This document shows positions 1 to 11,150 of a DNA stretch of 64,000 nt, piece after piece (the first letter of the stretch is position 1; the number at the start of each line of letters is the position of its first letter). Source of the stretch: Varanus komodoensis. Lineage: Eukaryota > Chordata > Lepidosauria > Squamata > Varanidae. Location of the stretch: contig NW_025335468.1 of the NCBI RefSeq assembly GCF_004798865.1, positions 4,479,587 to 4,543,586 of the forward strand, given 5' to 3'. Both the position numbers and the translations under genes were made by a program. Under the pieces are notes generated by a model, which was not told the DNA's origin, made no database searches, and saw nothing but the letters and a program-made list of their open reading frames with translations.

Positions 1-1763
1 TGGCACAAACAGAACTGCTTTGCCAGCTGCTGTTTGAGGTCAGGCAAGCAATCTTGCAGAGGGGGGAAGGGTGGATGGGGGCAGGGAGGGGATTGAAGAT
101 GCTAGGATCTGATTTATCCTGATGCCTCTCCAGCTTCTTTCCTTTCCAAGATGCTCCAGCTGGAGAGAAAAACAGTCTGTCTAGTGGAGCATGCAGGGCG
201 GAAGGATGAAGTTTCCCTCTACCACTCTTCCCAGTCTGCATTGGATGCCTGTAAGCCTCTGAGCTGAAGGGGTTATGGTCATCAGCATAGGATTGCACAC
301 CATCTGCAGTATCTGTTTTGAGACTGGGGCTCTCTTAACTATAGATTTAAAAGCCATTACATGCAGCCACAGTTTTGGACTTTCTAGTTTCTCCCTGCAC
401 ACTCTTGCTTTTAGTACCATCTAGCATGATTAAGAGTTCTGGAGAGTTCATAATAGAATTGTGGCTGGATCTAATCAAGATATTAACCAACATTGTATTC
501 TTAAATGCACACTGCTTCATCACATGGTTATTCTTCTTAGTTCTTAATTTCTTCAGGCATTGTTCTCCTGACACAAGTCATAGGGGACATGACTCATTCA
601 GCCTTCTTGCCATTCATTTGGAGACACAGGAAAAGATGGAAGACTGAAACTGCTGGAGAAAATTCTGAGCTACAAGCTTTTCTGAGCTTAGCAAGAATGG
701 CTCCCCCTTTGGAAACACAAACAAGGGAAACACTCTCTTGAAAGAGAAAATTAAAATTCCTATATTACAAAAGATAAATGATTAGGCCAAAAGAATCCAG
801 TCAGTGACAAACTTGTAGTTGGGGCATTCAGTTTCTTGACATAAGTGCTACTGGTATTTCTGTTAGAACATTTTCACCTGCTAACTTGCAGAGGTGCACA
901 AAATGCACCTTGCGAAACAGCATACCGAGTCATATTTGGAATTTTTTTCTACTCTGTTACTGTACGGACAGCACTGCTTTTGCAGCATCCTTTCAGCCAA
1001 TGTTTTAAAATGCTTTGTTTTACAGCAAACTGAGAACTAAACTAGATCCATGATTGGATTTTCCCAAGTTGTTTTTGTAAGCTTGAAAGCAGTCTTGGGG
1101 GATGGGGTTGAAGGTTGGATTAGGAAAGCAACACTGGAGAAAGTTAACCCTTCTCCCACAGCATTTTAGCAGTTTCAGATAAGAGTGATTGTTTTTAGAT
1201 CTAGTTCATTCTGTTTTTAAACATAGCTGTGGGATAAAACTAGCTTTGGATGAAAGTAGCATATGCAGAAGAAACACCCTAGTGGGAGACTTACATTAAA
1301 GGGTGGATTGGAGGGGAGGCAACCCTGTTGGTTCACCTGGACCTTTCAGTGGTTCTTGGTACCTTCAACTCTGGTATCCATTTGGAGTACTTACCTGGTC
1401 TGGGCATAGGAGGCAGTTTTCTGGTGCTTCAGTCCTTCCTGGATAAGCAGTCTCCGAGGATGGTGCTGAGGGGCTTCTGCCCCTCACCATGTCCTGGTCC
1501 TCACCATGCCCATTGGCCTATGCTTTTTGACATCTGCATGAAACCACTAAGGGACATCTTTCAGAGATTTGGACTTATATATCATTAGGATGTCCCAGAG
1601 AGGCTGTGGAACATTTGAACTAGATCTGGAGGTGGTTTTGGGATGCATGTTGGGGGTGCTGTGGTTTGGGAAACCAGCTATTCTGGATGGAGGGCCATCA
1701 CTGAACTTTGATTCAAACTTCCACACACAGCCATGCACACACATTTTTGGTCTGTAGGAGAAA
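1..1763. other. Intergenic stretch, nothing recognised
   Basis: No coding region, RNA gene or clear repeat is recognised here. Open frames are below 110 codons, lack protein-like composition and have no convincing splice-site context. Confidence 0.5.
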
Positions 1764-1806
1764 ACACACACACACACACACACACACGTGTGTGTGTGTG
1801 TATGTG
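1764..1806. repeat. Inverted dinucleotide microsatellite (AC)12-(GT)n
   Basis: Twelve AC units run to 1787 and switch at a central CACGTG into GT units ending near 1806. Because (GT)n is the reverse complement of (AC)n, the tract is a near-perfect palindrome of about 40 bases that could extrude as a hairpin. It is probably polymorphic. Confidence 0.95.
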
Positions 1807-2830
1807 TTACCTCTCTTCTCAGCATTTGCTTCAGCTCCCAACTCTTCAAAATCTGAAAAACCAACACTGCCTATGAACTGTTGTGCAGTCTGAGAAGGAT
1901 GTTGTTATACAAGATTATGTGCAGCTCTAAGTTTTCCTTGAAAATACAGCTAGCTGGTAAAAAAAAGAGAGAGAGAATTAGAAGCAGGGCCACTGCCCAG
2001 TAATGGACAATCTGTGATTAGGAAGACGCAACATGGTCACTAAGAGGCAGTTAAAATTATCATTAATACTTTTCAGAAAACAGTTTCATCTATTGAGATG
2101 GGAAGGAGAACTGCATGTGGTCTATTTCATTTTTATTCTTACGGCCACACAGTGAGGAAGTTAGGCTGGAAGATGGTGATTGGCCAAAGTTATCCTCCAA
2201 ACACCAGTGGGGATTTCTCTAGTGCAAGGCAGACATTCTGTCCACTTCTCTACACTGACCTTGATGATTTAAATGTAAGGGCAAATTTTACAAATGATCA
2301 AAGAAGTTCCATTCCAAGTACACTGTAATAAATGCCCAGAGACTTCTGGTTGTTGGATGGTATAGAAATCAATTAATATAATATAATATAATATAAATAA
2401 GGAAAAGGGTCCTTGTCTGAATACATTGTTCTTGCTTTGGTTTACACAGTATCATTTGGTTCAAAGTAATATGCATGGAAGGGAGAGGCAAATATTTTAT
2501 TTGAATTCCCACCCTTCCTCCAATAAACTCAGAGTAGTATTGTAATATTATAATCCTGGGAGGCTGATTAGGCCAAGAGATAGTGACTTGGCCAAGGCTG
2601 CTAAGTGCAGATTTGAACTTTGGTTTTCCCACACCCAAAGCTAATGCTTAAAAAATTAAAAACCTGTACTCCTCAGCTTGACAGTTTGCAGTTGATGTGG
2701 CCAGGTCCCCAAAACATTTGTACATCTCCAGCTAAAAGTTAAAAAATATTGAACAATTGAGAACAATACAGAGGACAATGTTACACCTTTCTATAAATAA
2801 GAAGTCAGCTGAAGTACAAGTGTTTACATT
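1807..2830. other. Intergenic stretch with a short AT-rich repeat
   Basis: The only recognisable structure is a TATAA-type pentamer repeat at about 2374-2400. No gene is supported. Confidence 0.5.
2374..2400. repeat. (TAATA)n short tandem repeat
   Basis: Five consecutive pentamer units of the TAATA/ATATA type ending in TAAATAA. Confidence 0.85.
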
Positions 2831-3065
2831 TAAGAATGTAAAGTCTGCTGAATCAGACCAGAGGCCTATCTAGTCAAAGAGTTTGTGCCTACAATGGCCA
2901 ACGAGAAGCAGAAAAACCACAAGTGGGACTTGAATGCACTACTACCGTCTCACTCATATTCCTTAGCAGTTGGCATACACAGGGATACTACTGCTCATAT
3001 AGGTGATAACATAGCTGTCTCAACTGGTAGCCATTTATGACTTTATTCCCCATGAATTATTCCCC
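2831..3065 (+). repeat. Dispersed sauropsid repeat (CR1-associated, 'gctgaatcagaccagagg' type)
   Basis: The text from 'ctgctgaatcagaccagagg' through 'ggtagccatttatgac' to 'ccatgaatt' follows, with many substitutions, an interspersed repeat common in lizards and turtles that normally reads 'tgctggatcaggcc..gcccatctagtcc' and ends in a 'tagccattgatagc..ccatgaattt' segment. A shorter copy of the same family lies at 29075-29240. Assignment is from remembered family text, not a database search. Confidence 0.6.
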
Positions 3066-3079
3066 AGGTTTGCCTGGCA

Positions 3080-3290
3080 CCATCACTTTATTCTTTTCAG
3101 CTCCAGGCTAAAACCTTTTTATTTCCCCAATGTTTTAAGGTCTGAACTGTTTTTAATATGGGTTTTAGTGTTGATTTGTTAAGAATTTGATTAGGATGCT
3201 GTGTTTTATTCTGTTTTGTCCTATTGTTAAACCGTCCTGAGATTACGGTAAGGGATGGTCTAAAAAAGTTTAAATAAATATGAATTTTTC
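3080..3290 (+). repeat. LINE 3' end ending in an (AAATA) tail
   Basis: The segment ends 'aaccgtcctgagattacgg..gggatggtctaaaaaagtttaaataaata', which is a diverged version of the 'ccgccctgag..gggcggtataaatttaaataaata' 3' terminus seen at thousands of squamate LINE insertions (L2/CR1-like). Only the 3' untranslated tail is present; no reverse transcriptase is nearby. Confidence 0.6.
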
Positions 3291-4077
3291 TGAGCCGCTT
3301 TTAAGCCCATTTAAGTTGGCAGCCTTCATGCCATGTTAGGTTGTGGTAGTTGTAACATGAACTGGCCTAACACCCAATCTGCAGGGGAAAGGTAATTGAC
3401 ACCTTTCAAGGAAAGGTACAAGGAAAGGCTGCAAGGAAACCCAGGCTCCCAGGCCACGGGAGGGCTGGATAGGGCTTGGGAATGAATGCACAATGAAAAT
3501 TATAGCCAAGGACGGGGGAATTTGCACCCCCCCCATGAGGGCAGGAGATTGGGGGCAACAGGAGCAAATGATCCTCACCTGGAATATGTCATACGGACAA
3601 AGAGAGATAAAAGAAGGGAGCTGGGAAGGCTTGGGGTTCCCCTTCAGGAGGTTCCCTTCTTGCTGCCAGAGGCTTTGCCGAAGATCTCTGTGCTATCTTG
3701 CCTTGAGAAGACTATGTCTGATACTGTATTCTGTGTTTAGAGCTAGGCTAGGGAAGCTTGGTTATTTTGTGTCTGAGGAGGCCAACAGAGCCTGGTGTCT
3801 TGGGGGCTTTGATCGGTTGCAAATTGTGTCCGTGCTGCTTTCCAATTCCAATTCCCCTTTCCTTTCCCATCCTTCCTTGTGTGTGATTGCGCCTTGTGAG
3901 TCTTAGTGGTTGTAGACCCTCCACTCCTACTTTGTTAGCCTTTCAAATAGAATCCTTTCCCCACAACACATGTGTCGCTGTGTGCTGAATCCAGTGTCTG
4001 GTCTGGGATCAGGGACCGAGGAGTCTCTGGGCGGAGGTTACAGCCCGCTGGGCTGCAGGGAGGTGGGAATTCCAAGG
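3291..4077. other. Unidentified intergenic stretch
   Basis: A 137-codon open frame (3493-3906, +) is present but has no recognisable domain, no splice context and overlaps an equally long frame. The sequence may be an old repeat, but I cannot assign it to a family. Confidence 0.4.
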
Positions 4078-4850
4078 CATCTGGGCAGTGAATTCCATAG
4101 TTTAATTATGAATGGTGTTCAACGCTTTTATCTGTCTGAATATTCCACTCTTCAGTTGTGTTGGATGATCTTGGGATCTCAGTATTATGAGAGAGTTTCT
4201 CCAAACCATGGATAATTATATACTGTACTTCTATAATTCATGGTCTCCTCCTCATTCACCTTTTTTCCGAACTAATGAGCACAAAATGTTGCAACTTTTC
4301 TTCACAGTGGACCTGCTTCAACCCCTTGATCATTTTCTGCACCTTTTTCAGCTGTACAATATTGTTTTTGATGTATAGTGACTAGAACTCTGCCCAGCAT
4401 TCCAAGTAGAGTCACACAATAGATTTGTATAAAAACACCATGATATTATCAGTTTTATTTTTTATTTCTTTTGTAAAGATCCCTAAATGGAACATGCCTT
4501 TTTCACAGCAGCTGCACTCTGGGTCAACCTTTTCACTGCACTGTCTGCTACATCCCTAGAATCCTTTTCCTGGTCAGTCAGTGACAGCTTGTTCGTGTAT
4601 CTCTGAAGTTAGGATTCTTCTTTCACTTACTTAAATTGAACTGGCTTTGCCATTTTAATGTTCATATCCTCATCTTGGAGCTCTTTGCTGTCTCTCTTTT
4701 TGTTCTAACTGCCCTAAATAATTTGGTGGTATTGCTGGCAAGCTTGGCCACCTCACTGCTCACATCCAGCTCAAGTTCATTTATGAACAAGCCGAGAAGC
4801 ACCAGCCCCAGTACAGAGCCTTTCAACAGTTGTACAGAAGGTGTACCTTG
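4078..4850. repeat. Long CR1-type non-LTR fragment, about 770 bp
   Basis: Diagnostic phrases occur in order: 'aattccatagtttaattatg' (4090s), 'agtattatgagagag' (4180s), a 'tcatggtctcctcctcattc..tttttccgaacta' block, 'ctgcacctttttcagctgtacaat' (4335-4360), 'tccaagtagagtcacacaatagatttgtata', 'catgatattatcagttttatt', 'ggccacctcactgctcacatccagc' and 'catttatgaacaagccgagaagcaccagccccagtacaga'. This is the order seen in the long dispersed CR1-related repeat of lizards and turtles. Divergence looks high, so it is old. Confidence 0.75.
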
Positions 4851-6150
4851 AACAGATATCTGTAAGGCAAAAAATTATCAGACGCATGGGATGCTTTCCT
4901 TATGTGGACATACCAAAAGCAGAGAGATTGTTTTTACAAAGGAGTCCTGTCAAAATTACTGGTAATTTTAAGGGAACCCTGTCGTTCACAATGATAGAGT
5001 ACATGCCTTGCATTCAAAAGCTCTGGGGAACAGTCCCTAACATATCCTGGTAAGGCTGGGAAAGACTGAAACCCTGAACAGCTGTAAATACAAACAGTAC
5101 ACAGCCAGACCAGTCTTCCCCAGTCTGTACCCCCATCCCCAGTTCTCCCAGCAGCCAGAACATGGTCAATGGTAGGAATGCTAGGAGTTGTAGTCCAAAA
5201 ATTCTGAGGCACACCAGGTTGATGAAGACTGGGCTGGGTGAAGCAATGGACTGACATAGTATGGATCAGTGTCCTGTAGTCTAATTGGACTCACAGTATG
5301 GCCGTCTGTGGCCTATTCTCTGCTAAGGAAGCCAGGACAAGAGAAGCCTTGGAAAACCACAGCACAGGGGGCTTTGCAAAAAGAGGACAATTCACTGGTA
5401 TGTGGCTTCCAACTCCTGAATCCTAGACTGATATCTCTTTAGGTGTAGCAGGACTCTAGTTCTGGCTCTCCTGTGAGGTTTCTGCATAAACTGAAGCTAC
5501 ACTGATTTCTTAGTTGGTTCTGTTCTCTCCTCACTTTGGACTTGTTTCAGAAGAAGGGCTGATCAACTGCCCAAGCCTCTTGCTGTTGTCCACTTGCTGA
5601 GTAGGGAGTCCAGCAAGTCAGGATGAGTGAATTGAAAACATAAAAAGGGGAAATACTTTTCAACACTGTAAAACTTGCTGCTGAGGTGCCCCAAGAGAAG
5701 AATGTGCAAGATGGGTTTTTCTTCTTCTTTCAACAAATAATGCTGATTTTTTACCAGTAAAAGAAAGCTTCTGATTACTAAGAATATTGCACAAGAAAGC
5801 TGTTAATGTTGTATAATAACGGCCAGCAACCAAGGAGACATCGGGGTACCTGCTTGCTTTTCTCACTCTTCTACCTTTCTCGATTGGGTCTTACTTGTAG
5901 TCTTTGTGCAGTTTCAAATGTGGGTTCTGCACCTGCCCAGAGCCTATTGCAAGAAATATATCTATAAGGTAGAGTTTCAGCAGGCAGCTGGCCTTCACCG
6001 TCCAAGTGCATACTCAGGGGACATGGCTCTCATTTTCCTGACAAGCGCCAAGGGCACATCTAGGAAATGCTGGTCAGGGTAGAAAAAACAATCAAAACTT
6101 TGTTTTATTGCCTTTCCCAGTCTTTCAGTTTTAGTGTTCATTCTTTTACA
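4851..6150. other. Intergenic stretch with one MITE fragment
   Basis: Only the hAT-like MITE piece at 5130-5225 is recognised. No gene is supported. Confidence 0.5.
5130..5225. mobile_element. hAT-like MITE fragment
   Basis: The run 'cagcagccagaacatggtcaatggtaggaatgctaggagttgtagtccaaaaa' is a worn copy of the self-complementary squamate MITE built around 'ttggactacaactcccatcag..tgatgggagttgtagtccaa'. Related pieces are at 11055-11150, 32005-32097 and 41320-41410. Confidence 0.6.
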
Positions 6151-7150
6151 ACCCACAATTGGTTTTCTTCTCAGTTTTCTTGTCAGCACCCAGGGTGCTT
6201 ATTATCTTTGGCATCTTCATTGGGACACCTGTGGCCCAGAAGGTTGCATTCCTCCTCAAGAGCTTGTCTTGCAGTAATAAATTGCTGCCAATGGACAGCC
6301 ACTCCCTTTGCCTTCTGTGCTTGGAAGAGAATCACCTTGTCAAGTAATGCAGCCACTCTCCGGCTCTTATACCTCAGGAGAGGAAAAAAGGCTTTCCCTC
6401 CACTGTCCCACCACCTTCCATATTGGTTAGTTGGATCAGCAGGACCACAGGCGCTCTTATGCAGGCACAGTGATCGGAATCCTACTTGCTCTCTGCATCA
6501 CTATTGCTTTCCATCCTGTTTTCTCAAGGTGTCTTGGGGGCTGCACATCCCAGAAATGGACGCAGGAGCAGTATCCATCTTTGGCATGGTTCTTAGACGC
6601 TCATTGGTACTCGAGTAGGTCACCTTCACCTCACTATCAAGGGCACTGCTGTCCTGCCTCAGCTACTGTCTCCAAGTCTCCCTTTAAACCATCGGAATGC
6701 ACAGGCTTGAGAAATCCTGTTCACGCGGCTTCTGCGGTAGCTTCGTCATAGGCAGTACTGGGCAAATGGTCATCTCTGTAGTTGCACAGTGCCTTGCCAC
6801 CTCACTGCTCGGGCCATTCTGTATCGATTGCTGCTTGGTTACAATTTCATAGTACTGTGTTGGGTGGAAGTTTGAGCTGGACAGGGGGACGGAAGCTGGT
6901 GCAAGCGATGGGAGGTTGGGATGCAGCAGAGCTTGGAACCTGCCAGCTATCCAGTTTCACCCTGGAAGCTTCCTGAGAGATTCAGTGCTAGCGCAGAACT
7001 CACAGTTGTACAGATGGCCACTGAAAGAGCTGCAGGTGCAGGTAGGCAACCTATCTTTATTGCTTCATCTGAAAACATCTCTTGCACTGTGCATGTGCAG
7101 AGGGCAAGGAGCTAATTGTGAAGCAAGAGGCTTCATTAGTACCTATAAAC
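6150..7150 (+). mobile_element. Possible decayed retroelement gag-like region (fossil)
   Basis: A short + strand translation near 6300-6345 contains a His/Cys cluster of the form H-x2-C-x2-C-L-x-E-x-H, which resembles the N-terminal region of DIRS-like retroelements of fish and reptiles. The following few hundred bases are Ser/Pro-rich in several frames. The region is plainly broken in multiple places and old. No terminal repeats or polymerase region were found, so the assignment is tentative. Confidence 0.25.
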
Positions 7151-10100
7151 AAAACAACTTCTAGCCACTGAAGTTGCAGGGTTGTTTCTTCTGCTACTCA
7201 TTAGTAGTGAAAGCATTGTGTTGCATGCACACTGCTTAAAGCAGCTATAGTTCAATCCTCTTCCAAAATCGTGCTTGGGGAAAGTACTAGAGAGGAATGT
7301 TGGTTAATGATTGTTAAGGGTGCATGACTGGCTGGGGCAAAGCACTGGAAAACAGCAGTCAAGTGAATTTCTCCCCCTTCAAAGTGCTCAAAACAAACTT
7401 TGCAATCTAAATACACAAAAATGTTGAGTTGTGAAGCCCAGTTGTACTTTGCAACAGTGTTGTTTCCTGTTTAATGGAGGCTTTCCTAAGCCATTTACAC
7501 CATTGACTTTCTTCTCCCTTAAAAACAGGAAAAGGTGATAGCTCATTTTTAAATTCTAAACGATCTCTTACATTTACTATTTTGCTTTGAGGAAATGCAG
7601 GTGTTCTTGACTTGGGTGTGCCACAAATTGTGTAAAAACATGATGTGCATCTTAGATTAGATCGATTAAAAGCTGGATTAGTTGGTGACAGACTGGAGGA
7701 AACAAAAATCTGTCTGGCTGCATTGTTCTCTGCAAGTTGCATTTAGTTTGAGGAATTACATCATCCTCAGAATATGAAATCCTCTGACACTGACCAAAAT
7801 TTCTCTTTTCCTCTTATTATGGGACAATAATGCCTGGTCTATTTAAGAAAGTGACAAGGAATAGGAATAATAATTCTTTTTAAATGTTTTAGCTAACCAT
7901 GTTATATCACGACCACAAAGAACAGGACAGCATGCCTCTTAATGGCAGTGGTGGTTTCTGTGGATTTAATAGCAAGCTTGTTGAGCCTTGCGAGCATTAG
8001 TTTCATGGGATCCACAAATAAATTATAAGGACTTTGCGATGTGTTGCATTTAAGAGTACATATTGTCCTTACGTGCTAAGTTGCTGTGGTTCAATTTGTA
8101 TAAACTTGTGACTAACATATTAACAAGCCCTCTGAAAAGCAGCATGGTGTAGGTGAGAAAAGGATAGGAAAGGACAGTGTTTTCACACTTGGAAATCACA
8201 CTGTGCCTTATATAGGAGCTCAGTAAGAATGTGAGGAGTTCTATTTCTCTACACTGCAAACATTAAAATGTTACCCTCCTTTCTCCTACTGGTCTTGCTG
8301 ATATCTGGTTATACATTTCTTGGAATTCATGCATTCATAGACTCCCTTCTCATGATATTTTTCTCCAGCATGCCTATAAATCACCTGGTGTAGGATTTGG
8401 CTTTATGAAAGAGTCTAGCAGGAAAAATTACCACTTAGCAGGAGAGAGCAGTGATCACGTGACTCAACTCTGGTGTGCTCACTAGGTGTCCCCAATCAAG
8501 TAACTATTTCTCATCTTCAGTCCTCTGTCTGGAACACAGAGGTGTTAATGACAGCTTGCCTTGCAAGGTGGTTGCAAATAATGCTAGGAAAATGTGTGTG
8601 AAGTTCTTTGTACAACTCAGGAAGCACGGTATTAAAATGCGAAGCATCACTACTCTAGATGTGTGCTCAGATCCACTTCTTGCCATGGCTATGTTGTTAA
8701 GCTCTTTTCAGACTCAACTGAAGTGCATATAATAAGTTAATGCAGAGAAGCAGGATCGTTTCTGCTCTCCCTGCCTCCAGGCTCCATGCATAGAGCATCT
8801 TTTCATTTCAGGGCCTTTGGATGTGCAACCTTCAAAAGGCAGATTCCCCAAAGGCATGAAAAGAAGGATTTGTTGAAGAGAAGTAGCTGAGCATTCAGAG
8901 GATGAGAGTTAGGATGATGGGTGCAATTCCACTCCACCGGATATAAATGTTTGTAAAAGGACTTCAGCTTCAAGCAATCCTGATTCAGTTTTAGGTCCCA
9001 TTCAGAAACTTCTTTCTCAGAGCCTGATTTGGAGCTTAGGGTCATGTAATGAGCTCGTACACTGCTTCCCCTTTCCTTCCAGTATTTGCTGCAACCATAG
9101 GACATTGTGTTTGGTCCAAATTGGGGTGAACTGTGGTTAGAGCTAACTGGGATTGCCATGGAACCATACTTTCAACCACACATAGTGTTATAAATATGAG
9201 CCATGGCAAACCATGGAAAGGAAGGAAAACTTGCAGGAGATAATAGGCAAGGCTGTCATACAGAGGGAATGCTGCTTCTGAACTGGACCAAAAATTTTTG
9301 AAAATGGCTTTTTGTGCTTTCCAGCTAACTGCACAACTCTGTAGCATGGATAGCACAGCAGAATGTCCAGCAACAAAAATGAGAGCTAGGTTGCTAATGC
9401 TGAGCTGGAGGAAACTGCCAGATCTTAGGATGAGGTGAATACTATGTATTTTTAAACTTTATTTGGCTTGTAGTGATGTGCTAGGGGCCTGGGTTCCTGG
9501 CTGGCATCCTTGTGTGCTTACGTGTTGCTTTTCCGAAAAGTCTGCATTCTTTTTAAAAGCCCCATGAAAATGAAGGAACATAGTCTAAACACAGTGCAGC
9601 TTCATTTGTCTGAGTAGCCCCACAGAATTACAACTGCACAAAAGTGCTATATCTCTAGGTCTGTGTGCCGGCATGGGATTACTTCAAGTCCTGTTTACTT
9701 CCAGTCCTGTTAACCTAAGAGCATACAGCGTTTAGATTGACTCTTGCTGCAGGTTCTGTTTCTGGGTGAAGAAACAACTGGCTATACAGTTTTTCAATTC
9801 ATGCTCACACGGTTGCAATTAAGTCTGCCTAGCATGAATTGGACTGTTTAAATTTGTGGTCCCAGAGCAGAGTGCCATTATGGATGTCAAAGGCTGCTGT
9901 GTCTGACAACTGCCGTTCACCGTCTGGACATAGTGCCCAGCCTGAGGGCTGGTCTGGAATGCGGCTGCATCAGCTTTATGGAGAAGCAGGTGATATACAC
10001 ACAGTTCATGAAATTCTCTCCCACTGTGGAGGGGGAAAACCCCCACACGTCTTTGTGTTGTGGCAAAAGGAGTCTTGGTGCCTACTGCCAGGCTGTGGAG

Positions 10101-11054
10101 TTGAAGACCATTCTGTATTTTGACTGTGGGCCCCCAAAAGAGAGCTGCCCTTACTCACACCTACATGCTTCTTCAGCTGGTGCCTTATAAAAGCTGGGCG
10201 TTTAACAAGTGTACAAGTGGATGTTTTCTTGGCATCCTTGATGCAAGATATTCTGCCTTGCAACATGAAGGAAACCATGGTAATTGTGCTGACCTGAACA
10301 CATTAGATTATTCATACCTGTGTATCTGAAAATATCACATCCTTGGGAGATCTCGATTACCCAGGCAAAGAAAGAATTAGTACCATTGGCTTTGTAACTG
10401 GCTATTTTTCAGTGGGTGCTCCCGTTTTGAATTAGCAGGGAACATATATCTCCATGCCTTCCTTTGGATGCTAGACCTGAATCTTGTTGCCTGTGGGTAG
10501 TTTTCTCCTCCTCCTCCTCTTCTTGCTCTTTCTTCTTCTTGAAATAGGACTAATTTCATTTGAGATGGATTCAACTTTTTACTTTGAGATGGAATTGCAA
10601 TTTTCTTTACCCGACAAGTTTCTCCTTATTTCTGGAGCATCATGTGCAGCTTTTAAAAGCTTTTTGTATGCTTTACTTCGATCATAAAGTAAGGCAGATA
10701 GGATTGGCGCATAGTATAAAATTCATCAAAAAGGTCTGTTTTGACAGTGAAACAGAAGATAGAGATTATTATTGCTTACTAGTTGATGCCCACCTCCTCC
10801 TTTCTACCCACTGTGGAGGTGGGCTGGATGCAGACTTGGGGAGATCCACCAAGTGGTTGTGTGGTCTCCTAGATAAGGCTGGATTTTGCCTGCTCCAGGC
10901 TAAGCTGGGGGTTCATGGAAGGGGATATAAGACATTGGTGTATGGAATGAGAAAGTACCATCAGGTATTTGAGGGGCATGGAAGCAAAAGGAGCTCTTAA
11001 TAGCATTTTATGCATTTGTTTAATGATATCACTCAAGTGGGAAACCTGTTTTTG
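7151..11054. other. Intergenic stretch, nothing recognised
   Basis: No coding or RNA gene is supported. Open frames are all shorter than about 120 codons and unlike protein in composition. Confidence 0.5.
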
Positions 11055-11150
11055 TTGGACTCCAACTCTCATCAGTCTCAGTCAGTGGTCAGGTATGATG
11101 GGAGTTATAGTCCAACATCATCTGAAAGGCCACAGGTTTCCTTCCCAGCC
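11055..11150. mobile_element. hAT-like MITE copy
   Basis: The segment 'ttggactccaactctcatca' is followed about 25 bases later by 'tgatgggagttatagtccaa' and 'ctgaaaggccacaggtt'. The two halves are inverted copies of each other, as in the squamate family of short internally palindromic MITEs that share the '(a)ggccacaggtt' end. No target-site duplication could be confirmed. Confidence 0.65.

Noticed and set aside
3340-4060. LTR-like stretch with a 137-codon frame.
   Set aside because: Some phrases recalled a retroviral terminal repeat, but there is no second copy, no terminal TG/CA pair that I could fix and no adjoining internal region.
6067-6618. 183-codon + strand frame.
   Set aside because: It has no recognisable domain, no splice context, and lies in the region that looks like a decayed element; the frame with the His/Cys motif is a different one.
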